NCBI RefSeq assembly: GCF_014145675.1
Contig: NZ_JACGZW010000005.1
Location: forward strand, 496,001-560,000
Reading direction: 5' to 3'
From: Amycolatopsis dendrobii
Lineage (GTDB): Bacteria; Actinomycetota; Actinomycetes; Mycobacteriales; Pseudonocardiaceae
Length of the DNA: 64,000 bases
The notes under the pieces were generated by a model. That model worked only from the letters and a program-made list of their open reading frames with translations, made no database searches and had not been told where the DNA came from. The position numbers and the translations under genes are program-made. This document shows positions 1 through 8,832 of this stretch, piece after piece (the stretch's first letter is position 1; every line of letters starts with the position of its first letter).

Positions 1-45
1 TCCCCCGCTCCACTCATCAAGTCCAACGAAAAGTGTTGGTCACAG

Positions 46-64
46 TTATCGGGATCCGCGATAA
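46..64. promoter_or_regulatory. Candidate LysR operator
   Basis: Inverted repeat TTATCG (46-51) and CGATAA (59-64), spaced 7 bases, just ahead of the LysR gene start at 72. The position suits autoregulation or control of a divergent gene lying outside the window. The function is inferred from position and symmetry only. Confidence 0.35.
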
Positions 65-71
65 TCAGAGC

Positions 72-977
72 ATGGAGACGCGGCAGCTGGAGTACTTCGT
101 GGCGGTCGCCGAGGAGCTGAGCTTCACGCGGGCGGCCCAGCGGCTGTTCGCCACGCAGTCCACGGTCTCGGCGACGATCCGCGCGCTGGAGACCGACCTC
201 GGCGCGACACTGTTCGACCGGTCTACCCGCCGGGTCGCACTGTCCACCGCGGGCGCGCTCTTCCTGCCCGAGGCGAAGGCGGCGCTGGACTCGGTGGAGC
301 GGGCCCGCGACGTAGTGCAGCAGGCGTCCGCCGGTCTGCGCGGGAGCCTCCGGATCGGCACGCTGACCAGCATGAACGCGTTCGATCTGCCGGTGCTGCT
401 CGGCGCGTTCCACCGCAGGCACCCGCTGGTCGACCTGCATCTGACGGTGTCCCTCACCGGTTCGTCCGGTCTCGCCGACGACGTCCGCCACGGCAGGCTC
501 GACGTCGCACTGCTCGGCCTTTCCCGGGCAGAGCTGGGCGGCCTCGACGCGACGCAGCTGGCCAGCGTGCCGTACTACGCCGTGCTGCCGGACAGCCATC
601 CGCTCGCCGCCCGCGAGTCGGTCCGGCTGCCGGAACTGGACGGCGAGCTGTTCGTCGACTGTCCGCGCGGCTTCGGGAACCGGCTGGCCGTCGACCGGGA
701 GTTCGCCTCGCTCGGGCTTTCGCGCCGGGTGGCCGCCGAGGTCGCCGACCTGCGGACGGTGCCGCGCTACGTTTCCGCCGGGCTCGGCGTCGCGGTCCTG
801 CCCGGCACCGCCCGGCTGGACCTCCCGGACGTCGTGTCGATCCCGCTCGCCGACACTTCGCTGACCTGGCCGCTCACCGTCGTCGTCTCCGCGAAGCGCC
901 CGCCGTCGCAGGCTCTGCGCACGCTGCTGGAGCTGTTCGTCTCGGCCGCGGCGGAGGGAGATATTACGGAGTTCTGA
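72..977 (+). CDS. LysR-family transcriptional regulator
   Basis: A 301-residue DNA-binding regulator. The N-terminal winged helix-turn-helix begins [19 protein letters not shown] and continues with the typical LysR scan helix ([13 protein letters not shown], about residues 35-50). A periplasmic-binding-protein-like effector domain follows from about residue 90. I prefer the ATG at 72 over an in-frame GTG/ATG at 33 because METRQLEYF is the normal family start and the extra 13 residues would overlap the palindrome at 46-64. Its target is probably the divergent gene beyond the left edge. The effector cannot be told from sequence. Confidence 0.9.
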   Translation: METRQLEYFVAVAEELSFTRAAQRLFATQSTVSATIRALETDLGATLFDRSTRRVALSTAGALFLPEAKAALDSVERARDVVQQASAGLRGSLRIGTLTSMNAFDLPVLLGAFHRRHPLVDLHLTVSLTGSSGLADDVRHGRLDVALLGLSRAELGGLDATQLASVPYYAVLPDSHPLAARESVRLPELDGELFVDCPRGFGNRLAVDREFASLGLSRRVAAEVADLRTVPRYVSAGLGVAVLPGTARLDLPDVVSIPLADTSLTWPLTVVVSAKRPPSQALRTLLELFVSAAAEGDITEF

Positions 978-1056
978 CCGGGCCCCCGGCGACCGGAATA
1001 GCGACCGCCGCCGCGGCGTCATCCTGTACACGGATTCCCCGATGGGAGAGAAGGAA

Positions 1057-1554
1057 ATGACGGAAAAAGCGATCTTGGCCGGCGGGTGTTTCTGGGGCAT
1101 GGAGGAGCTGTTCCGCCACCAGCCCGGCGTGACCGCGACCCGCGTCGGCTACAGCGGCGGCGACGTTCCCCACGCCACCTACCGCAACCACGGCACCCAC
1201 GCCGAAACCATCGAGGTCACCTACGACCCGGAACAAACCGACTTCCGCACCCTCCTGGAGTTCTTCTTCCAGGTCCACGACCCCAGCACCAAAAACCGCC
1301 AAGGCAACGACATCGGCACCAGCTACCGCTCCGCCATCTTCTACACCACCGACGAGCAGAAGCAGATCGCCGAAGACACCATCGCCGACGTCGACGCCTC
1401 CGGCCTCTGGCCCGGCAAGGTCGTCACCGACGTCACCGCGGCGGGCGACTTCTGGGAGGCGGAGCCGGAGCACCAGGACTACCTCCAGCGCTACCCGCAC
1501 GGCTACACCTGCCACTTCCCGCGCCCCGGCTGGAAACTCCCGAAGCGCGGCTGA
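1057..1554 (+). CDS. msrA: Peptide-methionine (S)-S-oxide reductase
   Basis: Cytosolic repair enzyme that reduces methionine-S-sulfoxide in proteins using thioredoxin. The catalytic GGCFWG motif holds the nucleophilic Cys11. The family pattern continues with GYSGG, the HDPST stretch and a C-terminal [10 protein letters not shown] containing a possible resolving Cys. At 165 residues it has normal MsrA length. The ATG at 1057 is chosen because the purine-rich GGGAGAGAAGG sits right before it; an upstream ATG at 1042 would add five residues and swallow that site. It is 3 bases from the following DUF427 gene, so the two are probably co-transcribed. Confidence 0.95.
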   Translation: MTEKAILAGGCFWGMEELFRHQPGVTATRVGYSGGDVPHATYRNHGTHAETIEVTYDPEQTDFRTLLEFFFQVHDPSTKNRQGNDIGTSYRSAIFYTTDEQKQIAEDTIADVDASGLWPGKVVTDVTAAGDFWEAEPEHQDYLQRYPHGYTCHFPRPGWKLPKRG

Positions 1555-1557
1555 CCG

Positions 1558-2289
1558 ATGACCGATTATCCAGCGGCAGCAGTCGAAACCGGACACGTCG
1601 AACCGGTCCCCCGGCGAGTGCGCGGAGTGCTCGCCGGGAAGACCATCGTGGACAGCACCCGGGCCAAATACGTCTGGGAACGGCCCTATTACCCGCAGTT
1701 CTACTTCCCGCTCGACGACGTTCTCCCCGGCACGCTGCTCACGGCAGACGACGGGCGCCTCTCGCTGCGCGTCGGCGAGGTCGAAAAGCCTGCTGCCGCT
1801 TGGGTAAACGACTCTGTCCTGCCTGGACATGTCCGGTTCGAATGGGAAGCGCTGGACGCCTGGTTCGAGGAAGACGAACAGATTTTCGTCCACCCGCGCA
1901 ACCCGTACACGCGGGTGGACGCTGCGCGCTCCACACGACACGTCCGAGTGCAGTTGAACGGCGCGACGCTGGCGGAGTCGTCGTCACCGGTGCTGCTGTT
2001 CGAAACCGGCCTCCCGACGCGGTATTACTTCAACCGCACCGAAGTCGACTTCACGCACCTCGTCGCCGAACCCGGCATGGTCACCGCCTGCCCGTACAAG
2101 GGCGAGACGTCCGGCTACTGGTCCGTCCGCGTCGGCGACGTCCGGCACGAACACCTCGCCTGGACGTACGCCTACCCGGCCGCGGCGGTCCAGCCCATCG
2201 CCGGCCTCGTGGCGTTCTACAACGAGATGGTGGACATCGAAGTAGACGGCGAACTTCTCCCCCGCCCCCGGACGCACTTCTCGCGGTAA
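1558..2289 (+). CDS. DUF427 domain protein
   Basis: A 243-residue soluble protein with two copies of the DUF427 fold: an N-terminal one around residues 25-115 (VLAGKTIVDSTRAKYVWE, then YYPQFYFPLDDV) and a C-terminal one around 130-225 (VQLNGATLAESSSPVLLFE, then RYYFNRTEVDF, CPYKGETSGYWSV). DUF427 proteins are small beta-rich proteins of unknown biochemical role, common in actinobacteria. The gene starts 3 bases after msrA. Its stop codon directly abuts the stop of the convergent glycosyltransferase gene, with no spacer. Function unknown. Confidence 0.8.
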   Translation: MTDYPAAAVETGHVEPVPRRVRGVLAGKTIVDSTRAKYVWERPYYPQFYFPLDDVLPGTLLTADDGRLSLRVGEVEKPAAAWVNDSVLPGHVRFEWEALDAWFEEDEQIFVHPRNPYTRVDAARSTRHVRVQLNGATLAESSSPVLLFETGLPTRYYFNRTEVDFTHLVAEPGMVTACPYKGETSGYWSVRVGDVRHEHLAWTYAYPAAAVQPIAGLVAFYNEMVDIEVDGELLPRPRTHFSR

Positions 2290-4884
2290 TCACACCCGCC
2301 CGAACGCCTCCACGACCGCGGCCGCCAGCCGGTCCCCGCGCTCCTCTTGCCCGGCGGGCACGGTGATGCAGACGGTGAACCGGTCCGCCCACGTCATGAT
2401 GCCGACCGCGACCGGGACGCCGGGAGCCAGCGACAAGACGGGGTACACCGTGCGGACGAGGGCCCCGTTGAGCACCACCGGCGACCGCGCGCCGGGAAGC
2501 ACCGAGGCGATGACGCTGAACCACGTGCCGCGGTAGACGAGCTTGGCCGCCCGGCGGTGCAGCGCCGGAGGCAGAACCCCGAGCACGCGCACGACAGCGT
2601 TGCCCGCCCGGGGCGCGCCGCGGCCGACTTGGGCGGACAGCATCCGGTCCGTCGCCCGTACCCGCTCCGACAGCGACATCGCGCCCGTCGGCAGATCCAC
2701 CGAAGCCGCGCCGGTGTGGTTGCCGAGCTGACGGAAGGTCCCGGTGTCGCGGACCGACATCGGGATCAACACCCGAAGCTGCTCCGGCGCGGCCCCGCCG
2801 AGTTCGCGATGCAACGCCTCGGCGACGAGCGCGAGGACGAGGTTGGTCGTCGGCACCCCGGTTCGCCGCGCGGCCTTCCGGACTTCGGGGGCGGAGAGGT
2901 GGGCCCGGGCGAAGTGCCGCCGTGGGCTGTCGATCCGCTTGTCCCAGCCGACCCGGGGTGCGGCACCGGCTCGGGCGAGAGTCCAGACCCCGCGCGCCAA
3001 CTCGGCGGCTTGATGGTGCGAGGCGGCCTTCGAACGCGCGGGCTCGGGCCGGGAGCCGCCGGGCGATCCCGCCGGTCGCTCGAGTCCGTGCCACACCGGC
3101 CCCGCCGCGCGCGCGAGCACCCCGCGGACCGGTGCCGTCAGGGCGGCAAGCCCGGCCCGCACCGCACCCCGCTCGGGGTGAGACTCGCTGCGCCCCAATG
3201 TGGCATTGGGTGCATCCGACGCACCCAAAGTGGCGTTCGGTGCGCCAGACGCACCCGATGTGGCATTGGGGCGGCCCCGCCGCCGAGGCACCGCCACCGG
3301 CGCCAACGGCTCCTTCCCGCGCGCCTGCCCCACCAGCGCGCTGATCACCGCGATCCCGTCGCTGGCCGCGTGGTGCAGCGCGATCAGCAACGCCCCCTGC
3401 TCCCCCTCGATCCCGGTCACCAGCCGCGCCCGCACCGGATGTTCCGGCGACACCGGCTCCGAGAAGAACGCGTCCATCTCCCGCGTCAACGCCTCGTCCA
3501 ACGGCGCGTCCGGGCCGACCCGCACGGAAGTCAGCACATCCGCCGACGTCCGCCCCGGATCCTCCTGCCATCGCGCGCGCCACAACCCGCTGCCCGGCAG
3601 CAATCGCGTCCGCAAGCCCGGCGTCGCGGAAAGCAGATGCTCAGCGTCCGCGCGGGTGACCGGCGTGCCGTCCGCCTTGGGATTGAACAGCAACACCGCC
3701 CCGACCTGCTGCGGCACCTCCGGCGTGGCCACGTGCACGAACAGCGCGTCCTCCGGCCGCAGCCGCTGCGTCGGCGGGTTCAACGGCGCGGAGACGAGCG
3801 ATTCCAGCGCCTCCACCAGCGGAGCAGCGGTTTCGCAATGCCGCGCGACCGCTTCCGCCATCTCCTTGAGCCGTTCCGGTTCCGCCAGCAGGCCCCGCAC
3901 CGTCTCGGCCAGCTCGCCGTCCTTTGCGGACACGAGGGCGAGCCCGGCCGCGGCCATCAACCGGGCATTCGCCTTGCCGTGCGCGGCGATCGGGTGATGC
4001 ATCAGCACCGGACGCCCGCACGCCAGCGCCTCCAGCGAGGTCGCCCCGCCGGCGTTCGTCACGACGACGTCGGCCGCCAGCGTGTACCGCTCCGGCTGGT
4101 CCGTCCACCCGACCACGTGCAACCGCGGTTCGCCCAGCGCGCGCAGCCGGGCGGCCGCCGCGTCGTTGCGGCCGCAGATCGCGATCGGCGCCACCGACGG
4201 ATCGGCCGCCAGCAGCTCCCGCACCGTCGTTTCGATCTCGCCGAAACCCAACGAGCCGCACGAAACCAGCGGGACGAACGCGTCGGGCGGCAAGCCCAGT
4301 TCCTGCCGCGCCGCCGTCTGGTCGCCAGGGCGGAACACCGCGCGCACCGGCGGCGCGGACACCCCGACGTGCGCCGACGGCGACGAGCGCAGCGCGGGCG
4401 CGACCGCGACGTCGTGCATCACCATGGTGAGATCCGCCGCGCCGTAAACCCAGAACGGATGCGGCGCGAAGTCCGAAACCCACGCACCGATCGGCACGGG
4501 CAGTTTTCCCTTGCGGCGCAGCCAGGCCAGTCCCGCGGTACCCATCGGATACGTCGACAGCACCAGGTCCGGCGCGAATTCGGCGACCGGTTTCGCGAGC
4601 CGCCTGCCGCACCACGACGCGGTGAACCAGCGCGACGCGGCGGCGAACCACGGAATCCGCCAGATCGCGGCGTAAAAGAACTCGTAAAGCCACGGTACGC
4701 TTTCCACGTTGGCGACGTAAATCCGCTGGAAAAGCCCTTCGAAACCGGGACCGAGCCGTTCCAGCGCGTTGACCCACCGCACGGTCGCGTCCGGCCAGCG
4801 CTGCCGGATCGCGTCCTCGAGCGCGCGTCCCGTGGCGTTGTGCCCCTGCCCCATGTTCGCGGACACGATCAGCACGCGCTCCAA
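2290..4884 (-). CDS. Fused diacylglycerol-type glycosyltransferase / WS-DGAT acyltransferase
   Basis: An 864-residue two-enzyme fusion. Residues 1-365 resemble MGDG-synthase/MurG-type glycosyltransferases: VLIVSANMGQGHN at the N terminus, an acceptor half up to about 180, and a nucleotide-sugar-binding half ending in TNAGGATSLEALACGRPVL (276-294). Residues 370-864 resemble wax ester synthase/diacylglycerol acyltransferase, with the catalytic HHAASDG at 504-510 and the C-terminal PMSVRD and GNHTG motifs. The acceptor is probably a lipid, so the protein may glycosylate and acylate the same molecule (inference). Residues about 538-565 (repeated APNATLGAS) are encoded by an 81-base repeat also found intergenically. 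Start is TTG after AAGGGGGCAG; GTG at 4875 is an alternative. The DMT transporter gene ends 17 bases upstream. Confidence 0.85.
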   Translation of the reverse strand: MERVLIVSANMGQGHNATGRALEDAIRQRWPDATVRWVNALERLGPGFEGLFQRIYVANVESVPWLYEFFYAAIWRIPWFAAASRWFTASWCGRRLAKPVAEFAPDLVLSTYPMGTAGLAWLRRKGKLPVPIGAWVSDFAPHPFWVYGAADLTMVMHDVAVAPALRSSPSAHVGVSAPPVRAVFRPGDQTAARQELGLPPDAFVPLVSCGSLGFGEIETTVRELLAADPSVAPIAICGRNDAAAARLRALGEPRLHVVGWTDQPERYTLAADVVVTNAGGATSLEALACGRPVLMHHPIAAHGKANARLMAAAGLALVSAKDGELAETVRGLLAEPERLKEMAEAVARHCETAAPLVEALESLVSAPLNPPTQRLRPEDALFVHVATPEVPQQVGAVLLFNPKADGTPVTRADAEHLLSATPGLRTRLLPGSGLWRARWQEDPGRTSADVLTSVRVGPDAPLDEALTREMDAFFSEPVSPEHPVRARLVTGIEGEQGALLIALHHAASDGIAVISALVGQARGKEPLAPVAVPRRRGRPNATSGASGAPNATLGASDAPNATLGRSESHPERGAVRAGLAALTAPVRGVLARAAGPVWHGLERPAGSPGGSRPEPARSKAASHHQAAELARGVWTLARAGAAPRVGWDKRIDSPRRHFARAHLSAPEVRKAARRTGVPTTNLVLALVAEALHRELGGAAPEQLRVLIPMSVRDTGTFRQLGNHTGAASVDLPTGAMSLSERVRATDRMLSAQVGRGAPRAGNAVVRVLGVLPPALHRRAAKLVYRGTWFSVIASVLPGARSPVVLNGALVRTVYPVLSLAPGVPVAVGIMTWADRFTVCITVPAGQEERGDRLAAAVVEAFGRV
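3192..3272. repeat. Triple-hairpin repeat element inserted in a coding sequence
   Basis: Three short inverted repeats in series, each with arms like CCCAATG / CATTGGG around TGG, joined by GACGCACC linkers. The same three-unit structure recurs at 31505-31584 in a non-coding spacer. Here it is 81 bases, an exact multiple of three, and keeps the reading frame of the glycosyltransferase/WS-DGAT gene, adding about 27 residues in the linker after the HHxxxDG half. Confidence 0.85.
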
Positions 4885-4901
4885 CGCTGCCCCCTTTTCG
4901 G

Positions 4902-5882
4902 CTAACAGGCGGTCCCGGCGAGGCCGTACCCGTCGTCCGGGTCCGAATCAGGCCGTTCGCCGGGTTCTTGCTCTTCCGGTGATTCAGCGGACGGCGTTTC
5001 CGATTCCGCCGACAAATGCGACGCGCGGGTGGACATCAGCGCGATCCCGACCACGATCACCAGCCCGGCCAGCGCCTCGCCGAACAGCGCGAGCGGCCGC
5101 CCGTCGGCCGATTCGCCCATCCACGACAGCCCGATCGCGACGCCGACCAGCGGGTCCAGCGCGGTGATGACGGCGAGCGCGGGCGTCAGGAACCGGCCCT
5201 GCTGGAACGTGTTCTGGCTCAACAGGAACCCCAGCGGCCCCACGACGCACACCAGATACAGCGTCCAGTGCCGGAACGGCTCGTCGATCCCGACGCGGAA
5301 CTGGCCCGCGACCACCTTCATCAGTCCGGCGGTGAGGCCGTACAGCACGCCCGTCGCGACGGCCAGCCCGAGCACCCGCCACGACCCCGAATTCGTTGAC
5401 GCGGCAACAACAAGCGAGACCAGGGTCAGCGCGGCGAGCGCGATGCCGAGCGGCAGCAGGTCGCCGCCGCTGACGAGCGTCTCGCCGTTGCCGCTCGGCC
5501 GCGCGATGACGAGGAACGCGGCGAGCCCGGCCACGCACAGCAAGCCGCCGGCACTCATCGTGCGGTCCGGGCGGCGGCGCTCCAGCCGCGCGGACGCGAG
5601 GCCCGCGAACATGAGCGACGTCACGAGCAGCGGCTGGACCAGCAGCAACGGCCCGAACGCGAGCGCGACGAGCTGCAGGACGAGACCCAGGATGGTCGCG
5701 GCGATCCCGATGAGCCACAATGGGCGTCCGACGAGCCGCTTGAAGAGCGTCAGGTCGAGCGGTTTGCCGGTTTCCACCTCTTTGGTCGCCCTGGCCTGCG
5801 CTGCGCTCGCGAGTCCCATGCACGCCGCGCCGGCGACGGCGGCGGGGACAGCCACGACCAGCGACATCCCCGTAACTGTCAC
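4902..5882 (-). CDS. DMT-superfamily (EamA/NIPA-like) membrane transporter
   Basis: A 326-residue inner-membrane protein with about nine or ten hydrophobic segments and an acidic, disordered C-terminal tail of some 40 residues (ESETPSAESPEEQEPGE). The hydrophobic repeat pattern and motifs such as LLLVQPLLVTSLMFAGL fit drug/metabolite transporters. The GTG start at 5882 follows GAGGTGAAG; ATG at 5867 is an alternative. It lies 17 bases ahead of the glycosyltransferase/WS-DGAT gene, so it may move a substrate or product of that enzyme. That link is inferred from gene order only. Confidence 0.8.
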   Translation of the reverse strand: MTVTGMSLVVAVPAAVAGAACMGLASAAQARATKEVETGKPLDLTLFKRLVGRPLWLIGIAATILGLVLQLVALAFGPLLLVQPLLVTSLMFAGLASARLERRRPDRTMSAGGLLCVAGLAAFLVIARPSGNGETLVSGGDLLPLGIALAALTLVSLVVAASTNSGSWRVLGLAVATGVLYGLTAGLMKVVAGQFRVGIDEPFRHWTLYLVCVVGPLGFLLSQNTFQQGRFLTPALAVITALDPLVGVAIGLSWMGESADGRPLALFGEALAGLVIVVGIALMSTRASHLSAESETPSAESPEEQEPGERPDSDPDDGYGLAGTAC

Positions 5883-5980
5883 GGACTCTTCACCTCACAC
5901 CGTCCCCATCCGCCGTGCTTATGCTCAAGCCTTGTCCGAGGCCGAGTCGCCCGGTTGGCACCGGAGGCAGCAGAACCCGC

Positions 5981-6646
5981 ATGCGACACCCCCACACGAT
6001 CGACCTCCCCTCGTTCCGCCGTCTCGTCGTGGACGGGGGCCGGCACCTGCTGGAGTCGACGCTGGTCCCGGCCGGCCTGTTCTATCTCCTGCTGACCCTG
6101 GTGAGCTTCGACAGCGGGGTCATCGCCGCGCTGTGCTGGTCGGTCGCCGTGGTGGGCGCCCGGCTGGCGCTGCGCAAGAAGATCCCCGCCGTGCTGCTGC
6201 TGACCACGGCTCTGCTGGTCGCGCGCACTGTGCTGGGCCTGGCCACCGGCAGCGCTTTCCTGTACTTCCTGCAGCCGACTCTACAGAATTTCCTCGTCGC
6301 CAGCCTGTTCCTGATCTCCGCGCCGTTCAACAAACCGCTGCTCGCGCGGCTGGCGGGCGATTTCTGCGCATTCCCCGAAACGCTCTCCGGACACCCCGGA
6401 ATGCGCCGGTTCTTCCAGCGCGTGTCGGTGCTGTGGGGACTCGTCTTCGCGGTGAACGGCGGCGTGACGCTGCTGATGCTCGCGCGGGAAACGGTCGGCA
6501 ACTTCCTCATGGTGAGCACCGCGGGCTCGTATTCGATCATCGGGCTGGCCATCGCCGGTTCGCTGTGGTGGTTCCGGCGCTCGCTGCGCTCGGCGGGCAT
6601 CACGCTGCGCATGGGCCACCGCCCGGCCGCGCTGCCCGCCGCCTGA
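5981..6646 (+). CDS. VC0807-like integral membrane protein
   Basis: A 221-residue protein with about six hydrophobic segments (for example TLVPAGLFYLLLTLVSF and FLYFLQPTLQNFLVASLFL). The conserved APFNKPLLARLAGDF stretch in the middle is typical of the VC0807/DUF3159-like membrane family, whose role is unknown. I choose the ATG at 5981, which follows GGAGGCAG at a normal distance; an earlier in-frame ATG at 5915 would give a low-complexity Arg/Pro extension. The stop codon overlaps the start of the following SDR gene (TGATG), so the two are translationally coupled. Confidence 0.75.
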   Translation: MRHPHTIDLPSFRRLVVDGGRHLLESTLVPAGLFYLLLTLVSFDSGVIAALCWSVAVVGARLALRKKIPAVLLLTTALLVARTVLGLATGSAFLYFLQPTLQNFLVASLFLISAPFNKPLLARLAGDFCAFPETLSGHPGMRRFFQRVSVLWGLVFAVNGGVTLLMLARETVGNFLMVSTAGSYSIIGLAIAGSLWWFRRSLRSAGITLRMGHRPAALPAA

Positions 6647-7395
6647 TGGCCCGCACCGCGCTGGTCACCGGCGCGTCCTCCGGCATCGGAGCCGCCACCG
6701 CGCGGCAGCTCGCCCGCTCCGGCGTCCACGTGCTGCTGCACGGCCGGAACGAGGACCGGCTCGCCGCGCTCGCCACGGAAACCGGCGGCACCGCGCTCGC
6801 CGCCGACCTCGCGGACCCCGGGTCCGCGGCGGATCTCGCCGACCGCGCGCTGGCGATCACCGGATCGGTGGATCTGCTGGTCAACAACGCCGGTCTCGGC
6901 TGGGCCGGCCCCCTGCCCGAGCTGTCCGGGGAACGGCTGCGGCACCTCGTCGCGGTGAACCTGACCGCGCCGCTCGACCTGACTCGCGCACTCCTGCCCG
7001 CGATGCTGGAACGCGACCGCGGGCAGATCGTTTTCGTGTCGTCGATCGCCGGACGCACCGGCGTCGCCGGGGAAGCGGTGTACGCCGCGGCAAAGTCCGG
7101 TGTAGACGCTTTCGCCGACAGCCTTCGATTCGAGTTGCACAGCACTGGAGTAACCGTCGGAACCGTAGTTCCCGGCGTGGTGCGCACGGAATTCTTCGAG
7201 CGTCGCGGCCGTCCGTACACCCGCAGCACGCCCCGTCCGGTGAGCGCCGAACGCGTGGCCGCCGCCGTGGTGCGCGCCGCCGCGCGGCCGGGCGACTACT
7301 ACGTGCCGCGCTGGCTGCGAATCCCCGTCGCGCTGCGCGGCGCGGCACCCGGCCTTTACCGCGCGCTCGCGGCGCGGTTCGGCGCCGAAAGCTGA
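6646..7395 (+). CDS. Short-chain dehydrogenase/reductase
   Basis: A 249-residue NAD(P)-dependent oxidoreductase with the classical SDR pattern: TGASSGIG cofactor loop near residue 8, NNAG, the catalytic Ser in FVSSIAG and the YAAAK catalytic pair around residue 150. The substrate cannot be predicted. The start ATG shares one base with the stop of the VC0807-like gene. It is followed by a 90-base convergent spacer to the PucR gene. Confidence 0.9.
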   Translation: MARTALVTGASSGIGAATARQLARSGVHVLLHGRNEDRLAALATETGGTALAADLADPGSAADLADRALAITGSVDLLVNNAGLGWAGPLPELSGERLRHLVAVNLTAPLDLTRALLPAMLERDRGQIVFVSSIAGRTGVAGEAVYAAAKSGVDAFADSLRFELHSTGVTVGTVVPGVVRTEFFERRGRPYTRSTPRPVSAERVAAAVVRAAARPGDYYVPRWLRIPVALRGAAPGLYRALAARFGAES

Positions 7396-7485
7396 CGGGT
7401 CCACGCACACCTCCTCCCCCGGGACGCCCCCGCTTCCGCGAGCCAAGCACGTCCACTGTGCTGCCGCATCAGGGAAATTCCCCGA

Positions 7486-8682
7486 TCAGGCGATTTCGTC
7501 CGCTTCCCCGGGCGGCCCCCAAGCGAGCGCCAGCACGAGCGTCGCGCGCACGGCCGGGTCGTCCAGCGACGGCCCGAACAGGTCGTGCAGGCGGCCGAGC
7601 CGGTAGGACACCGTCTGCGGATGGATGTGCAGGTCCTCCGCGACCGCCTTGCGGTCCCCCAGATGCAGCAGCCACGACGTGAGCGTGGTGGAGAGCCGTT
7701 CCCGCGCGGATTCGTTCAGCTCGTCAAGCGGGGCAAGGGCTTGTCTTCGCAGCACGTCGAGCAGCCGGTCGTCGCGGTGCACGATGATCGCGTCGAGATG
7801 CTCGTCGGCGAACACCGGATCGTCGCTGAGCAGGTGGTCCCGCCGCAGCCGGGCGGTCACCTCGGCGATGCGCAGGCTGGCCGGGAGCCGGTCGAGCGGC
7901 ACCGTCGCGCCGACCACCGCGCCGCCGCCGCGCAGCGCACGGGCCAGCCACGCGCGCCTGCCGGGACCGCCCGGGTCCGGCACGATCGCCACGACCACGC
8001 CGGGCCTGCGCAGCCGCAGGCAGCTGTCTTCGAGGCGGAACACCAATTCCCGGCCCAGCTCGTTGTCGTCCTCCACCAGCACGACCGCGGCGTGCTTCGG
8101 CAACCGCCAGTCCGCGCGCGCCGCCGCGGCGCGCACCGCGGCCTTGTCCGCGCGGTCGGACAGCAGCAGCGCGGTCAGTTCGTCGCGCAGCCGTTCCCGC
8201 GCGCGCACCGCGTCCGACTGCTCCTGCAAGTAACCGCGCAGCGACGATTCCGAAAGCTGGTCCACCAGAGCGAACACGGTGGTGGCGAGCGAGGCGAACA
8301 GTTCGGCGGGCACCTCGAGATCGAGCGCCGCTTCCGAAACGTGCCGCCACGCCACGCGCGCGCCGACCCGGTAAGCCGACAGCAGGCTCGTGACGCGCCT
8401 GCCCTGCTGGTATTGCGCCCGCCCGATTTCCTCGAACACCGTCTGCTCGACGCCGGACCCCAGTTCCGGCAGCCGCTCGTCGGGTTCGGCCGCCATGTCG
8501 ATCAGCCGCCGGACGAATCCCGCGCTGGCGGCGACGAGGTCGGCGAGTTCTTCGGTCAGGAACTCCGCGTAGTCGGGATGTTCGTCCGCGAGCTGGTCGC
8601 GGACCTCGTTGAGCATGGCGGGCAGCCGGCGGGCCACCACCGTCTCCAGTTCGTCAAGCCGGGTCACCTGATCTGGTCCCAT
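7486..8682 (-). CDS. PucR-family transcriptional regulator
   Basis: A 398-residue regulator. The N-terminal half resembles the RsbR/PucR-associated helical domain. The middle is a degenerate GGDEF-like PucR domain, and the C terminus is the PucR-type helix-turn-helix (LLHLGDRKAVAEDLHIHPQTVSYRLGRL region, residues about 345-375). The ATG at 8682 (MGPDQVTRLDEL) is preferred over longer in-frame extensions, which would run through the hopanoid genes. It is transcribed divergently from hpnC across 150 bases containing a perfect inverted repeat, so it is a candidate regulator of the hopanoid operon. Confidence 0.85.
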   Translation of the reverse strand: MGPDQVTRLDELETVVARRLPAMLNEVRDQLADEHPDYAEFLTEELADLVAASAGFVRRLIDMAAEPDERLPELGSGVEQTVFEEIGRAQYQQGRRVTSLLSAYRVGARVAWRHVSEAALDLEVPAELFASLATTVFALVDQLSESSLRGYLQEQSDAVRARERLRDELTALLLSDRADKAAVRAAAARADWRLPKHAAVVLVEDDNELGRELVFRLEDSCLRLRRPGVVVAIVPDPGGPGRRAWLARALRGGGAVVGATVPLDRLPASLRIAEVTARLRRDHLLSDDPVFADEHLDAIIVHRDDRLLDVLRRQALAPLDELNESARERLSTTLTSWLLHLGDRKAVAEDLHIHPQTVSYRLGRLHDLFGPSLDDPAVRATLVLALAWGPPGEADEIA

Positions 8683-8728
8683 GTGTCCGGGAGTCCTTCC
8701 GTCGCAGGCAGCGGTCTCGGGTCGCCTC

Positions 8729-8743
8729 GGGACATCCTGTCCC
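8729..8743. promoter_or_regulatory. Candidate operator between PucR gene and hopanoid operon
   Basis: Perfect inverted repeat GGGACA-TCC-TGTCCC in the 150-base divergent spacer. A second, imperfect repeat (ACTTTGGC, then GCCAAGT) follows at about 8745-8767. Either could bind the PucR regulator; no consensus is known to me for this subfamily. Confidence 0.4.
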
Positions 8744-8832
8744 CACTTTGGCCTCTCGTGCCAAGTCGAAGCCACCGAAATTCGCTTTCCGGCGGCAGAA
8801 GCCGCCCGTCCGGGGGCGCGACACTGGCGGGG

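Noticed and set aside
3192-3272. Repeat-encoded APNATLGAS residues as a real functional domain such as a glycosylation or ice-binding repeat
   Set aside because: The DNA shows the same hairpin element in a non-coding spacer, so the residues are better explained as a by-product of insertion.
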